Part shown: positions 53,358 through 62,476 of the stretch, one piece after another
Position numbering within the stretch: position 1 is the first letter of the stretch
Layout: each line of letters opens with the position of its first letter
NCBI RefSeq assembly: GCF_000419585.1
Contig: NZ_ATTH01000001.1
Coordinates: 1,386,005-1,450,004, forward strand
DNA: 64,000 nucleotides
DNA from: Salisaeta longa DSM 21114
GTDB lineage: Bacteria > Bacteroidota > Rhodothermia > Rhodothermales > Salinibacteraceae
Reading direction: 5' to 3'
Made by a program: the position numbers and the translations under genes
Notes under the pieces: model-generated
Databases searched by the model: none
What the model was told of the DNA's origin: nothing
What the model saw: only the letters and a program-made list of their open reading frames with translations

Positions 53358-53762
53358 TTACGCGTCGGCATCTTCCAGCACATCCGCCGGACGCACGTCC
53401 CACAGCAGCATCGTCTCGATGTCTACGTAATCCTCCTCGCCCTGGTCGTCTGTGAACTTGTAGTCGCCGTACGTCGACCGCTGAAACGGCGGCACGCGCT
53501 CCCACACCATGCCCTCGTGGTCCTTGAAGTGCTTCGGGTAGGGGTTGCGCACCGAGTAGCTCGGGTGATACGAGTGGTACGTCTTCTCGGCCTCGTAGAT
53601 GGCCGCGCGCCGCGCGCCCGCCTTCGTAGCGCTCTCGCCCTTCACCCGAAACGGCGAAATCTCGATGGTGGCCGTCACAAAGCCGTCCTCCTTCTCGTGG
53701 TAATGCGGGCGCATCACCTCAAAATCGGTGGGCTCGGGATATGCACTACTTTCAGCTGCCAT
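53358..53762 (-). CDS. Conserved-looking hypothetical protein
   Basis: 134 residues, soluble, with no family I recognise. Distinct features are FRVKGESATKAGARRAAIYE, a Tyr/His-rich stretch (YHSYHPSYSVRNPYPKHF) and an acidic C-terminus (DYVDIETMLLWDVRPADVLE). Codon choice matches the neighbours. Stands alone between the convergent DUF4105 gene and msrA. Confidence 0.6.
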   Translation of the reverse strand: MAAESSAYPEPTDFEVMRPHYHEKEDGFVTATIEISPFRVKGESATKAGARRAAIYEAEKTYHSYHPSYSVRNPYPKHFKDHEGMVWERVPPFQRSTYGDYKFTDDQGEEDYVDIETMLLWDVRPADVLEDADA

Positions 53763-53918
53763 GGTCGGTCAAAACAATCGGTCAGAGGATAACAGACGAC
53801 AGAGCAGACCCTGTCATGCAAAGCATACCCAACACAAAGCCGATCGTTTAGATTCTGCGCCTGCACAACTTCCCCGAGGATTTGCGCAACGCGCCCGGCC
53901 GCCGGCTGCCACACAACC

Positions 53919-54473
53919 CTACGCGGCGGCTCCTTTCAACTTGTCACGGTGCTTTTGGCGAAGCTTGGCCAGCTTGGGATTGATGACCGCCTGGCAGTAC
54001 GGCAGTTGCGGGTTGCGCTGGTAGTAGTCCTGATGCTTCGCCTCCGCCTCGTAGAAGGTGTCGAGCGGCTCCACCTCGGTAACGATCGGATCGTCGTACA
54101 CCCCTTCTGCCTCCAATGCGTCGATGACGGCCCGCGCCGTCTCGCGCTGTTCCTCGGTGTGGTACAGAATGATGGATCGATACTGCGTGCCTACATCCGC
54201 CCCCTGCCGATTTTTGGTGGTGGGGTTGTGGATCGTGAAAAAGATTTCCAGGATGTCGCGGTAGCTCAAGACCGCCGGGTCGTAGGACAACTGCACCACC
54301 TCGGCATGGCCCGTGGTGCCGTTGCACACCTGTCGGTAGGTGGGGTTGGGGGTGGAGCCGCCGGCGTACCCCGACGTTACCGCAGCCACTCCGTCCACCC
54401 CGTCGTACGCAGCTTCGAGGCACCAGAAGCATCCGCCGCCAAGCGTAGCCTGTTCGAGCGAAGAATCAGCCAT
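53919..54473 (-). CDS. msrA: Peptide methionine sulfoxide reductase A
   Basis: 184 residues. Catalytic GGGCFWCLEAAYD, VTSGYAGG, GHAEVVQLSYDP, FFTIHNPTTKNRQGADVGTQYRS, and a resolving Cys in LPYCQAV. Reduces the S form of methionine sulfoxide. No msrB adjacent. Confidence 0.95.
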   Translation of the reverse strand: MADSSLEQATLGGGCFWCLEAAYDGVDGVAAVTSGYAGGSTPNPTYRQVCNGTTGHAEVVQLSYDPAVLSYRDILEIFFTIHNPTTKNRQGADVGTQYRSIILYHTEEQRETARAVIDALEAEGVYDDPIVTEVEPLDTFYEAEAKHQDYYQRNPQLPYCQAVINPKLAKLRQKHRDKLKGAAA

Positions 54474-54579
54474 TGCGCTGTATCAATCAGTCCAAAAGAA
54501 TGTACGGGATGCTACGCCGCAGCGCGCTCAAAGATTGTGACCACCCCGCAATATGCACAGCACCGCCCCCAAGGCCCGG

Positions 54580-56097
54580 TTAGCCGATGATGGTGCAGGT
54601 ACCGGTTTGGAAGGCATGCTCCAGCGCCTCGGTGGCATCGTCGCGTAGGGCGTCGGGGGTGTCGTGGTGCGGCCCCACGATGGCAATGCCGATGCTCACG
54701 CCGCCCGCGAGCCACCCATCGGCGGCCGACATAGCCTCCTGCAAGTTGCCGCCCCATTGCTCAACGGCGGTTTCGGGCTCGCGCACAAACACCCCGTACA
54801 TCAGCTCGCCGAAGCGTTCCATGCGGTGCGGACCGATGCGCTGGCTCAGGTGGCCACCAAGCGACTGCTCGGCGGCCTGCACCGCCTCGGCGCCTTCATT
54901 GGCAATGGCCTCGGCCCGATTCAGGTAAATGAGCGCCAGGGCCAGTTCGTCGCCCGACTGCCGGGCCTTGTGCATTTCCTCGGCGATGATCTCGCGGCGC
55001 GTGCGCTGGGCGGGGGGCCGAGAGGCCTCGGGGTTTGCATCGGCTGCATCGGGGACGTCCGATTCGGGTGTGGGCTCAGGGGCGGGAGCGGGCGATGCCG
55101 CCTCCGAGGGTTCGGTATCGGGCGCTTCGGCATCGGACGGCGCGGGGGCCGCGTGTGCCTGATCGGCTGGCCGCGCCTCGGCCGCCTGTTGATCGGCCCG
55201 TGCCGCCGACGCTTCGGCCGCCTCCGATGCCGCGTGCGGGCCGTCGATGAGGAGGGCCATGGTTTGCGCAAACGACTTCATGAGACGCTGCGGGCGGCGC
55301 GCGCTTAGCAAGTCGGCCTGACTGGTATCCGCGACGAGGAAATACGTGGTGGGGCCATCGGTGGAAATTGGCGCGAGGGCCGCGTGTTGGAGGGTTGGCG
55401 GGGTGGCGTAGTAGCGCAACACCTCAGAGATTTTGTCGTCGGACGAGCAGAGCGCAAGTTTCTCGCGCGACATCGTAGCGGTAAGCAGCGGGCGGTGGGT
55501 CCGAAACGTGCCCGACACCTGCACGTCCGCAATTTCGCTAACGAGGGCTGCGATTCGGTATTCAAGCGCCACCTCCTCTTGCGCGAGCAGCGCCACCGTT
55601 TGTACCGAGAGGGCCGCGCGCAGGGCTTGCATGTACGGCACCCACACCGGCGCATCCTCAAGGGGGGTGTGCTGAATGGCCTGCACCGGGGGGCGCTCAA
55701 CCACGGGCGCAACAGACGCGGGCCGCGCGTCGTCTGAAGGGCCGTTGTCAACGGGCGTGGGGGCCGCTGCAGCTTCCGACGTCTGTGCAGCAGATGCGTC
55801 TTCGTTCGCTACCGGCGTGGGGCCGGCCGCCGGCGCCGCATCGGGCGCGGCCGGCCGCGCTTCCGAGAGTCCGAGCGATTCAAGCGACTCGGCCGGGCGC
55901 TGTACCGGCGCGCGCGGCGGCTCGCCAATCTCCAGCCAGGCCGCAAGGCCCTGCCCCGTGCCTACCAACGCCAACGTGCCCGCCACCACGTACATCCACG
56001 AGAGGCTTAAGAAATAAGCCAGCATGGCGATGAGAACGCTTGCCGCAACCAACCCGGCAGCCACTTTCCCCTGAAAACTCATGTGTCGTGCGGCCAT
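54580..56097 (-). CDS. Membrane protein with degenerate GGDEF-like domain
   Basis: 505 residues. Two N-terminal helices (AAGLVAASVLIAMLAYFLSL; VVAGTLALVGTGQGLAAW), an Ala/Pro/Asp-rich linker (~60-150), a GAF-like region (~155-280: YRIAALVSEIADVQVSG, TYFLVADTSQADLL), a second Ala/Pro-rich linker, and a C-terminal domain (~370-505) with the outline of a GGDEF domain: ALALIYLNRAEAIANEGAEA, then RFGELMYGVFV where RYGGDEF would be, and GVSIGIA. The catalytic signature is lost. Start ATG 56097 or 56082. Confidence 0.65.
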   Translation of the reverse strand: MAARHMSFQGKVAAGLVAASVLIAMLAYFLSLSWMYVVAGTLALVGTGQGLAAWLEIGEPPRAPVQRPAESLESLGLSEARPAAPDAAPAAGPTPVANEDASAAQTSEAAAAPTPVDNGPSDDARPASVAPVVERPPVQAIQHTPLEDAPVWVPYMQALRAALSVQTVALLAQEEVALEYRIAALVSEIADVQVSGTFRTHRPLLTATMSREKLALCSSDDKISEVLRYYATPPTLQHAALAPISTDGPTTYFLVADTSQADLLSARRPQRLMKSFAQTMALLIDGPHAASEAAEASAARADQQAAEARPADQAHAAPAPSDAEAPDTEPSEAASPAPAPEPTPESDVPDAADANPEASRPPAQRTRREIIAEEMHKARQSGDELALALIYLNRAEAIANEGAEAVQAAEQSLGGHLSQRIGPHRMERFGELMYGVFVREPETAVEQWGGNLQEAMSAADGWLAGGVSIGIAIVGPHHDTPDALRDDATEALEHAFQTGTCTIIG

Positions 56098-56435
56098 GTG
56101 TTTGTGCGTTGTTACTCCGTCACCGATGAGCGTGCCTGCGGCACGTACAAACGAGGAGGCGTGGATGCGCCTTACGGGTTTCTAACGAGCAACCCTTCAG
56201 ATCGATCGAAAATCGTGTGATGGTATGCGATGCATGATCCGGTGTTGCTCCACACAGCCCGTTGGCGCGTTCCACCAGCCATGCAATGCCGCTTCAACGT
56301 CCGGTTTCTTCACGTTGTGGAGGATGGTGAAAGGTACCTACACAGAAACGAAGAGTTTGTGTAGGGTTGCATCTTCGGGCGCTCGTTCCCTTAGCTACCT
56401 CCCGCATGGTACCTTATTCGACTGTCCTTGTGCCC
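56098..56435. other. Divergent intergenic region, promoters only
   Basis: About 340 bases between the GGDEF-like gene and marC. It contains a short inverted repeat (CGTGCC-TGC-GGCACG, ~56130) near the leftward gene. No supported ORF or RNA; it must hold promoters for both sides. Confidence 0.4.
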
Positions 56436-57050
56436 ATGACCATCACCCTTGCGACGTTCACCGAGGCCTTTCTTTCGCTGTTTGTAGCCATGAACGTGCT
56501 AGGCGTTCTGCCGCTGTTTATCGGACTCACCGAGGGCATGAAAACCGGCGAACGGCGGCGGCTGGTGGTGCGCGCGACCACTACGGCGTTCGTCATTGCA
56601 CTCGTTATCCTGCTCACCGGCCGGTTCATCTTCGAGACGCTGGGCATTACCCTTAACGACTTGCGCATTGGCGGGGGCATCATTTTGCTGGTGCTTAGCA
56701 TTACCGACTTGCTCTTTAGCAACCTCACGCGCCAGCCCTCGAGCAACGCCGTGCCAGAGGCAGACCTTGCCGCTGTTCCGTTGGGCACACCGCTCATCGT
56801 GGGCCCTGCCGCTATTACGGCGATTCTGGTGCTTCAGCAGAGCGTCGGGTACGGCCCCACCCTGGCGGCGCTTTTGGTTAACCTGCTCATCACCCTCACG
56901 GTGTTTATCTTTGGCCCCACGCTCATCGGGTACTTGGGCGCAAGCGCCTCCAAAGCTTTTGCGAAGGTCGCAAGCCTCTTTCTGGCGGCTATCTCGGTAG
57001 CGCTCATTCGCACCGGCATCACGGACACCATCATGAGCCTTCCGGGGTAG
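56436..57050 (+). CDS. MarC-family integral membrane protein
   Basis: 204 residues with six hydrophobic helices (FLSLFVAMNVLGVLPLFIGL, TTAFVIALVILLTGRFIFETLGI, GGGIILLVLSITDLLFSNL, VGPAAITAILVLQQSVGY, LLVNLLITLTVFIFGPTLI, ASLFLAAISVALIRTGI). Family function unknown despite the name. ATG 56436 is preferred; ATG 56406 would add ten residues. The end overlaps the convergent 6PGL-like gene by 20 bases. Confidence 0.88.
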   Translation: MTITLATFTEAFLSLFVAMNVLGVLPLFIGLTEGMKTGERRRLVVRATTTAFVIALVILLTGRFIFETLGITLNDLRIGGGIILLVLSITDLLFSNLTRQPSSNAVPEADLAAVPLGTPLIVGPAAITAILVLQQSVGYGPTLAALLVNLLITLTVFIFGPTLIGYLGASASKAFAKVASLFLAAISVALIRTGITDTIMSLPG

Positions 57051-57789
57051 CCCGCGCGCCCAGCCCAAACCGCGCGGCTTCGTCCACGAACCACCCGATG
57101 GCCTGCCGCGGATGAATGCGGGCCGCGGGAAACGTGGGGTCGCCTTGCAAGCTGCCCCGCAGCGCGCGCTCTGTCGCGTGCCCCGTGGCCACGACGGCCA
57201 CTTGCCGTGCGCCGTTGAGCACGGGGATCGTGCACGTCAGGTGCTCCGCAACATCGTATCGGGGCGGCGCCGTCACCGCACGCACCCACTGGGTGTCGTC
57301 GGAGTGCAAATCGTTCTCCGGGAAAAGACCGGCGGTGCGGCCGTCCGGATACAGCGACAACAGCGCCAAATCAAACGTATGCGTCCGCTGATCGAAGTAG
57401 GTGCGCAGCACCTCGGCATAGCGCCGGGCCGCCGCGCGCGGACTGGCGGCGTCGGTCGGGATGGGGTGGATGTTGGGCGGCGGCAGCGGAATGACATCCA
57501 GCAAGGCGTCACGCACCCGCCGCTGCGCACTTGCAGGGTGCGTGGGCGGCACAAGCGCCTCGTGGCTCCAAAAAACATGCACCCGCGACCAGTCGAGCAG
57601 CGCATCCTCAATGGTGCCCAGCAGGTCGTACGTTAGCTGAAGAGGAGCCGCTCCGCTAACGGCCAACGTGTACACCGACTGCCGCGACAGAATGGTTTGG
57701 ATATGCGAAACAACGTGCTGCGCTATCCCTCGACTGAGCACGTCGAGGTTGGGATATACGTAGAGCGACGCCTTTGGCCGATTGGGCAT
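57031..57789 (-). CDS. 6-phosphogluconolactonase-like protein with altered active site
   Basis: 252 residues of the glucosamine-6-P isomerase/6PGL superfamily: LAVSGAAPLQLTYDLLG, PASAQRRVRDALLD, DLALLSLYPDGRTAGLFPEN, IPVLNGARQVAVVATGHATERALRG. The usual DER motif is replaced by SHEALVP, and the GxGxDGHTASLFP signature lacks both the glycines and the catalytic His (DGRTAGLFP). It may have lost lactonase activity or gained another role. ATG 57789. Confidence 0.7.
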   Translation of the reverse strand: MPNRPKASLYVYPNLDVLSRGIAQHVVSHIQTILSRQSVYTLAVSGAAPLQLTYDLLGTIEDALLDWSRVHVFWSHEALVPPTHPASAQRRVRDALLDVIPLPPPNIHPIPTDAASPRAAARRYAEVLRTYFDQRTHTFDLALLSLYPDGRTAGLFPENDLHSDDTQWVRAVTAPPRYDVAEHLTCTIPVLNGARQVAVVATGHATERALRGSLQGDPTFPAARIHPRQAIGWFVDEAARFGLGARATPEGS

Positions 57790-58133
57790 AAAACATTGCT
57801 ACCACTATTTGTGTCGTTCTATAACGCGCAAAAATTATGCCGGTTACTTAAAATGTGCATAGATCGAAGCGGCCAGCCGTTCTCCTTTGCGCATGCAGTT
57901 TATATCGCACGAAGCATTACGATTTGTAGGCAATGTCAGGCAGTCCCACGGCCGCCTGACATGCACCCTGCCCCGCTGAGCAGCAACACGGGGCGCCCCT
58001 GGTTTCGCCAATAGAATTGCCAAATTGAAAGAATTTAACGCATCAGGGACCGCAAATGGGTGATCAGTGTTTTATACTGTCTGTGTTTGCATCTTTACTT
58101 TCGTTCGCTTCTGACTCGACTGCTTCTGTACTT
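57790..58133. other. Structured intergenic region upstream of valS
   Basis: 344 bases between the divergent 6PGL-like and valS genes. A perfect 8-bp stem (TGTCAGGC 57934-57941 with GCCTGACA 57954-57961) is followed closely by a second stem (GCCCCG ... CGGGGC). Could be an mRNA leader for valS or a small RNA; no T-box motif is evident and no U-run follows. Confidence 0.4.
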
Positions 58134-60806
58134 ATGGCTTCCGACGCGCCGATGTCCGATGCGTCTACCGACGCGGCCTACAACCCATCTGCTATTGAGG
58201 AGAAGTGGTACCAGTACTGGGAGGCCAACGATTTCTTCCATGCGGATGAGGCATCGGAGCGCCCGCCGCATACCGTCATGATGCCGCCGCCCAATGTGAC
58301 CGGGCGCCTGCACATCGGCCACGCGCTGCAAGACGCCATCCAGGATGCCATCACCCGCATTCGGCGCATGCAGGGCTACGAAGCGCTCTGGATGCCCGGC
58401 ATCGATCACGCCGGCATTGCCACGCAAAACGTGGTGGAGCGCAAGTTGGAGACGGAAGAAGGGCGCACGCGTCACGATCTGGGCCGCGAGGCCTTTGTGG
58501 AGCGCGTGTACGATTGGAAAGAGGAGTACGGCGACATCATCCTCCAGCAAAAGCGCACCCTGGGCGATTCGTGCGACTGGGAGCGCCAGCGCTTTACGAT
58601 GGATGAGGGGTTTACAAAGGCCGTGCAGGACGTCTTTGTACAGCTCTACGAGCAGGATCTTATCTATCGCGGCGATTACCTCGTCAACTGGGACCCCAAG
58701 AACGAAACGGCCCTCTCGGATGAGGAGGTTGACAATGTGGAGCGCGCGGGCCACTTGTGGCACATCCGCTACGACCTGAAAGACGCCGAGGGTGCCCTTA
58801 CCATTGCCACCACCCGCCCCGAGACGATGATGGGGGACACGGCCATCGCCGTGCATCCCGAGGACGAGCGCTACGCCCACCTGATTGGCGAAACGGCGCT
58901 GTTGCCGCTCTTGGGCCGCGAGCTTCCCATCATTGCCGATGATTACATCGACAGCAGCTTCGGCACGGGCGCGCTTAAGGTTACGCCGGCCCACGACGAA
59001 AACGACTTCGCGATTGGCGAGCGCCACGGGCTCGACACGATCAACATCATGAACCCGGATGGCACCATCAACGAACACGGCGGTCCGTACGCGGGCCTCG
59101 ACCGCTTCGAAGCCCGCGAGCACATCGTGGCCGACCTGCAAGCCGAGGGCCGCATCGTGTCTGTTGCGGACCATGTAAACAACGTCCCCGTCTCCAGCCG
59201 CTCGGGCGCCGTCATCGAACCCCTCATCTCGCGGCAATGGTTTGTGCGTATGGAGCCGCTGGCCGAAAAAGCTAAGGCGGCCGTTGAGGACGGAACGATC
59301 ACGTTCTACCCGCAGCGCTGGGCCAACGAATACTTCCGGTGGATGGACGACATCCGCGACTGGTGCATCAGCCGGCAGCTGTGGTGGGGGCACCGCATTC
59401 CGGTGTGGTACTACACCGACGCCAACGGCGCTGCCGACCCGTCGCAGGGCTACGTGGTGAGCGTTGAGCAGCCCGAGCCGGGCATGGTGCAAGATGAGGA
59501 CGTGCTGGACACGTGGTTTTCGTCCTGGCTCTGGCCCTTTGCCACGCTCGGCTGGCCCGACGATACCGAGGCGCTCGACAAGTTCTACCCCACCGATGTG
59601 CTGGTGTCGGGCTACGACATCCTGTTCTTTTGGATTGCCCGCATGATCATGGCCGGGCTCTGGTTTACCGACGAGCCGCCGTTTAAGCACGTCTTTATCA
59701 CCGGCATGGTGAAGGACGAACAGGGCCGCTGGATGAGCAAGAGCCTCGGCAATGGCATCGATCCGCTGGAGATGGTGGATCAGTACGGCGCCGACGCCAC
59801 CCGCTTCACGCTCGCCATGCTGTGCGCGCAGGGACAAGATATTAAGCTCGCCCCCTCGAAGTTTGAGATGGGGCGCAACTTTGCCAACAAAATCTGGAAC
59901 GCCTTCAACGTCTTCGGGCAGTTCATGGAGGAAGGCACCGACTACCGGCGCACGCGCTCGTTTGAGGAGTTAGAGCTCGCCGAGCAATGGATGCTGCATC
60001 GCCTCAACACGGCCATTGCCGACATTGGCGACGCCCTGGAGCGCTACCGCCTCAACGAGGTCGCGCAGCGCATCTACGATGTGTTCTGGCGCGACTACTG
60101 CGACTGGTACCTGGAGCTCATCAAGCCGCCCTACGGCGAGGCGATGGACGACGAAACCATCGCACTGGCTGTGGAAATCTACGAGGCGCTGCTGAAGCTC
60201 CTGCATCCGTTCATGCCGTTCATCACCGAAGAGCTGTGGTGGCAGTTGCGTCCGCGCGGCGAGGGCGAGGCCTGCATCGTTGCCACGTGGCCCACGGTGG
60301 ATGCCGAGGCGATGGACGATGCGCGGGCGGCGGCGTTTGGCCACCTGCAAGACCTCATCTCGGGTGTGCGGGGCATCAAGAGCGATTACGGCGTGGGCGA
60401 TGGAAAGGCGGTACAGGCCACCATCAGCGTAGCAACACCCGAGGAGGCCGCCATCGTAGAGAAAAACGCGGACTACTTCGAGAAACTGGCGCGCGTTACC
60501 GATCTTACCGTGGCCGTGGAGGCCAGCAAGCCCCCCGCCAGCGCCTCCGCCGTGGTTGAAACGAGTCAGGTGTTTGTGCCACTTAAAGGCATGATCGACC
60601 TCGAACAGGAGCGTGAGCGCTTGCGCAACGATATTGCCTCGAAGGAGGGATTCCTGCAGAGCGTAGAAGCCAAGCTGTCCAACGAACAGTTTGTTGAGAA
60701 GGCCCCGGATGATGTGGTAGAACGGGAGCGGCAGAAGAAACGCGACGCCACCGCCGAGCTCAAGCGCCTGCGCGCCAACTTGGCCGACCTTGAAGACCTG
60801 GAATAG
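58134..60806 (+). CDS. valS: Valyl-tRNA synthetase
   Basis: 890 residues. Class I signatures: PPPNVTGRLHIGHAL (HIGH ~60), editing domain (TIATTRPETMMGDTAIAVHP, GTGALKVTPAHDENDF), GYDILFFWIARMIM, and the KMSKS-equivalent, here WMSKSLGNGIDPLEM. C-terminal anticodon-binding region (WMLHRLNTAIADIGDAL) and the ValRS coiled-coil arm (LEQERERLRNDIASKEGF ...). ATG 58134 selected; ATG 58152 also possible. Confidence 0.96.
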   Translation: MASDAPMSDASTDAAYNPSAIEEKWYQYWEANDFFHADEASERPPHTVMMPPPNVTGRLHIGHALQDAIQDAITRIRRMQGYEALWMPGIDHAGIATQNVVERKLETEEGRTRHDLGREAFVERVYDWKEEYGDIILQQKRTLGDSCDWERQRFTMDEGFTKAVQDVFVQLYEQDLIYRGDYLVNWDPKNETALSDEEVDNVERAGHLWHIRYDLKDAEGALTIATTRPETMMGDTAIAVHPEDERYAHLIGETALLPLLGRELPIIADDYIDSSFGTGALKVTPAHDENDFAIGERHGLDTINIMNPDGTINEHGGPYAGLDRFEAREHIVADLQAEGRIVSVADHVNNVPVSSRSGAVIEPLISRQWFVRMEPLAEKAKAAVEDGTITFYPQRWANEYFRWMDDIRDWCISRQLWWGHRIPVWYYTDANGAADPSQGYVVSVEQPEPGMVQDEDVLDTWFSSWLWPFATLGWPDDTEALDKFYPTDVLVSGYDILFFWIARMIMAGLWFTDEPPFKHVFITGMVKDEQGRWMSKSLGNGIDPLEMVDQYGADATRFTLAMLCAQGQDIKLAPSKFEMGRNFANKIWNAFNVFGQFMEEGTDYRRTRSFEELELAEQWMLHRLNTAIADIGDALERYRLNEVAQRIYDVFWRDYCDWYLELIKPPYGEAMDDETIALAVEIYEALLKLLHPFMPFITEELWWQLRPRGEGEACIVATWPTVDAEAMDDARAAAFGHLQDLISGVRGIKSDYGVGDGKAVQATISVATPEEAAIVEKNADYFEKLARVTDLTVAVEASKPPASASAVVETSQVFVPLKGMIDLEQERERLRNDIASKEGFLQSVEAKLSNEQFVEKAPDDVVERERQKKRDATAELKRLRANLADLEDLE

Positions 60807-60901
60807 ATGGGTTCATGCGTGCATAACACGTCGTGTGGATCTTGTGCCGGGCCTACGCCTTCCACGGATGCATGTTTTTCCTGTACGAATTTTTGCACCA
60901 C

Positions 60902-61261
60902 ATGACCCGCCGATTTTTGCGCCCTGCGGCCGTCCTTGCCGCCTGCGTCTTGCTAAGCATGCTTTCCGGATGTTCGTCGAAAGAGCCGGCCGGCACCCGC
61001 GTGACCGTGAGCGACTTTCGGTACGTGCAGCTGCCCGACGGCGAACGACAGTTCATGGGCCGCCTGCATAACAAAACGAAACAAACCATTCCATACGCTC
61101 AAATTGATGTCGCCCTGTACAACCGGTCGGGCGTACAGGTGGGCCGGCGAAAGATTGCGGTCGAAAAGATTCCTGCGAACGGCAGCGCGCCCTTCAAGCG
61201 CAGCGTGAGCACCGATGCCAGCGTAGACGGGGCCCGCGTGGAAAGCGTGCTGATCCCGTAA
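60902..61261 (+). CDS. Small lipoprotein with FxLYD-like domain
   Basis: 119 residues: lipoprotein signal (AAVLAACVLLSMLSGCSS) followed by one beta-sandwich (RVTVSDFRYVQLPDGERQFMG, NKTKQTIPYAQIDVALYNRS, VGRRKIAVEKIPANGSAPF) of the FxLYD pattern. Periplasmic or outer-membrane; ligand unknown. ATG 60902 gives a correct signal peptide. Confidence 0.75.
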   Translation: MTRRFLRPAAVLAACVLLSMLSGCSSKEPAGTRVTVSDFRYVQLPDGERQFMGRLHNKTKQTIPYAQIDVALYNRSGVQVGRRKIAVEKIPANGSAPFKRSVSTDASVDGARVESVLIP

Positions 61262-61472
61262 CGCGTTGACGATGCGGGAACGCACCCTACCTGCTCATCC
61301 TATAATCGCACAGATTCGATAAACAAGACGCCAGTGCTCGTTATGCCTCGTCGGTCACGCTGTACACAGCCATGTTGTTGTCGGTGTTGTTGCACCGGCC
61401 GGCCGCCGTCGTGGATGCATGCGCTGTGGGGAGTTCCCGCTTAGCACACCGCGCATTGCTGATCGCCTGCTG

Positions 61473-61505
61473 GCCGCTCCGGTTCGTTCCGTGAGCGGCT
61501 TTTCT
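61473..61505 (+). terminator. Hairpin with T-run just before cysM
   Basis: GCCGCTC (61473-61479) pairs with GAGCGGC (61493-61499), followed by TTTTCT. It ends 23 bases before the cysM ATG. Either it ends the lipoprotein transcript with the cysM promoter placed very close, or it is an attenuator in a cysM leader (61262-61472 is gene-free). Confidence 0.6.
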
Positions 61506-61527
61506 ATTGTGTATCACCGTTTATTGC

Positions 61528-62463
61528 ATGACGCCTGTCCCTTCAACGCACACCCCTGATGCCGATGTACGCGCCGCTATCGGCCACACGCCGCTGCTGC
61601 AGTTGTCGCGCATTGCCGCCGACCTGCCGGCCTCGGTAACGCTCTACGCCAAGGCCGAGCACCTCAACCCCGGAGGCTCGGTAAAAGACCGCCCGGCGCG
61701 CGCGATGATCGACGCCGGATTGCAAAGCGGCGCGTTCGATCCGTCCACCCAAACGCTCATCGACGCAACCAGCGGCAACACCGGCATTGCCTATGCCATG
61801 CTGGGCGCAGCCATGGGCTTCGACGTGCTCCTTGCCCTGCCGGCGAACGCCTCCGATGAGCGCAAGCGCATCCTGCAAGCCTACGGCGCCGAGCTGCTGC
61901 TCACCGACCCGATGGACGGCACCGATGGCGCCCAGGCCCGCGTCCGATCGGTCGTGGAGGCGAACCCAACGGCGTACTTCTACCCCGACCAGTACAGCAA
62001 CGCGGCCAACTGGCGCGCGCACTACGCGGGCACCGGCGTCGAGCTTTTAGAACAAACGGAGCACCGGATCACGCACTTTGTGGCCGGGCTGGGCACCTCG
62101 GGCACGTTCATGGGCACCGTGCGCCGCCTCAAAGAAGCGCGGCCCGCGGTGGAAGCCATCGCCATGCAGCCGCAAACGCCGCTGCACGGGCTGGAGGGCC
62201 TAAAGCACATGGACACGGCCCGCGTGCCCGCCATTTACGACGCCTCCCTGGCCGACCGCCACGTGCGCTGCGCCACCGAGGACGCCTTTGCCATGACGCG
62301 CCGCCTCGCTGCCGAAGAGGGGCTGCTCGTTGGCCCTTCCGCCGGTGCCAACGTGGCCACGGCCCTGCGCATCGCCCGCACCCTCGACGCGGGCGTCGTG
62401 TGTACCATCTTGTGCGACACCGGCACGCGCTACCTCAGCGACGACTTCTGGACTTCTTCCTGA
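61528..62463 (+). CDS. cysM: Cysteine synthase of CysM type (carrier-dependent)
   Basis: 311 residues. PLP-binding Lys53 in LNPGGSVKDRPARAMI, the substrate loop TSGNTGIAYAML, the phosphate loop GLGTSGTFMG, and PSAGANVATALRIA. No regulatory CBS domain. The downstream partners (JAMM protease, CysO-like carrier, E1 enzyme) match the mycobacterial CysM-Mec-CysO module, in which CysM takes sulfur from CysO thiocarboxylate and uses O-phosphoserine. The start codon ATG 61528 follows a hairpin. Confidence 0.88.
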   Translation: MTPVPSTHTPDADVRAAIGHTPLLQLSRIAADLPASVTLYAKAEHLNPGGSVKDRPARAMIDAGLQSGAFDPSTQTLIDATSGNTGIAYAMLGAAMGFDVLLALPANASDERKRILQAYGAELLLTDPMDGTDGAQARVRSVVEANPTAYFYPDQYSNAANWRAHYAGTGVELLEQTEHRITHFVAGLGTSGTFMGTVRRLKEARPAVEAIAMQPQTPLHGLEGLKHMDTARVPAIYDASLADRHVRCATEDAFAMTRRLAAEEGLLVGPSAGANVATALRIARTLDAGVVCTILCDTGTRYLSDDFWTSS

Positions 62464-62476
62464 CCCTGACTGCCTT

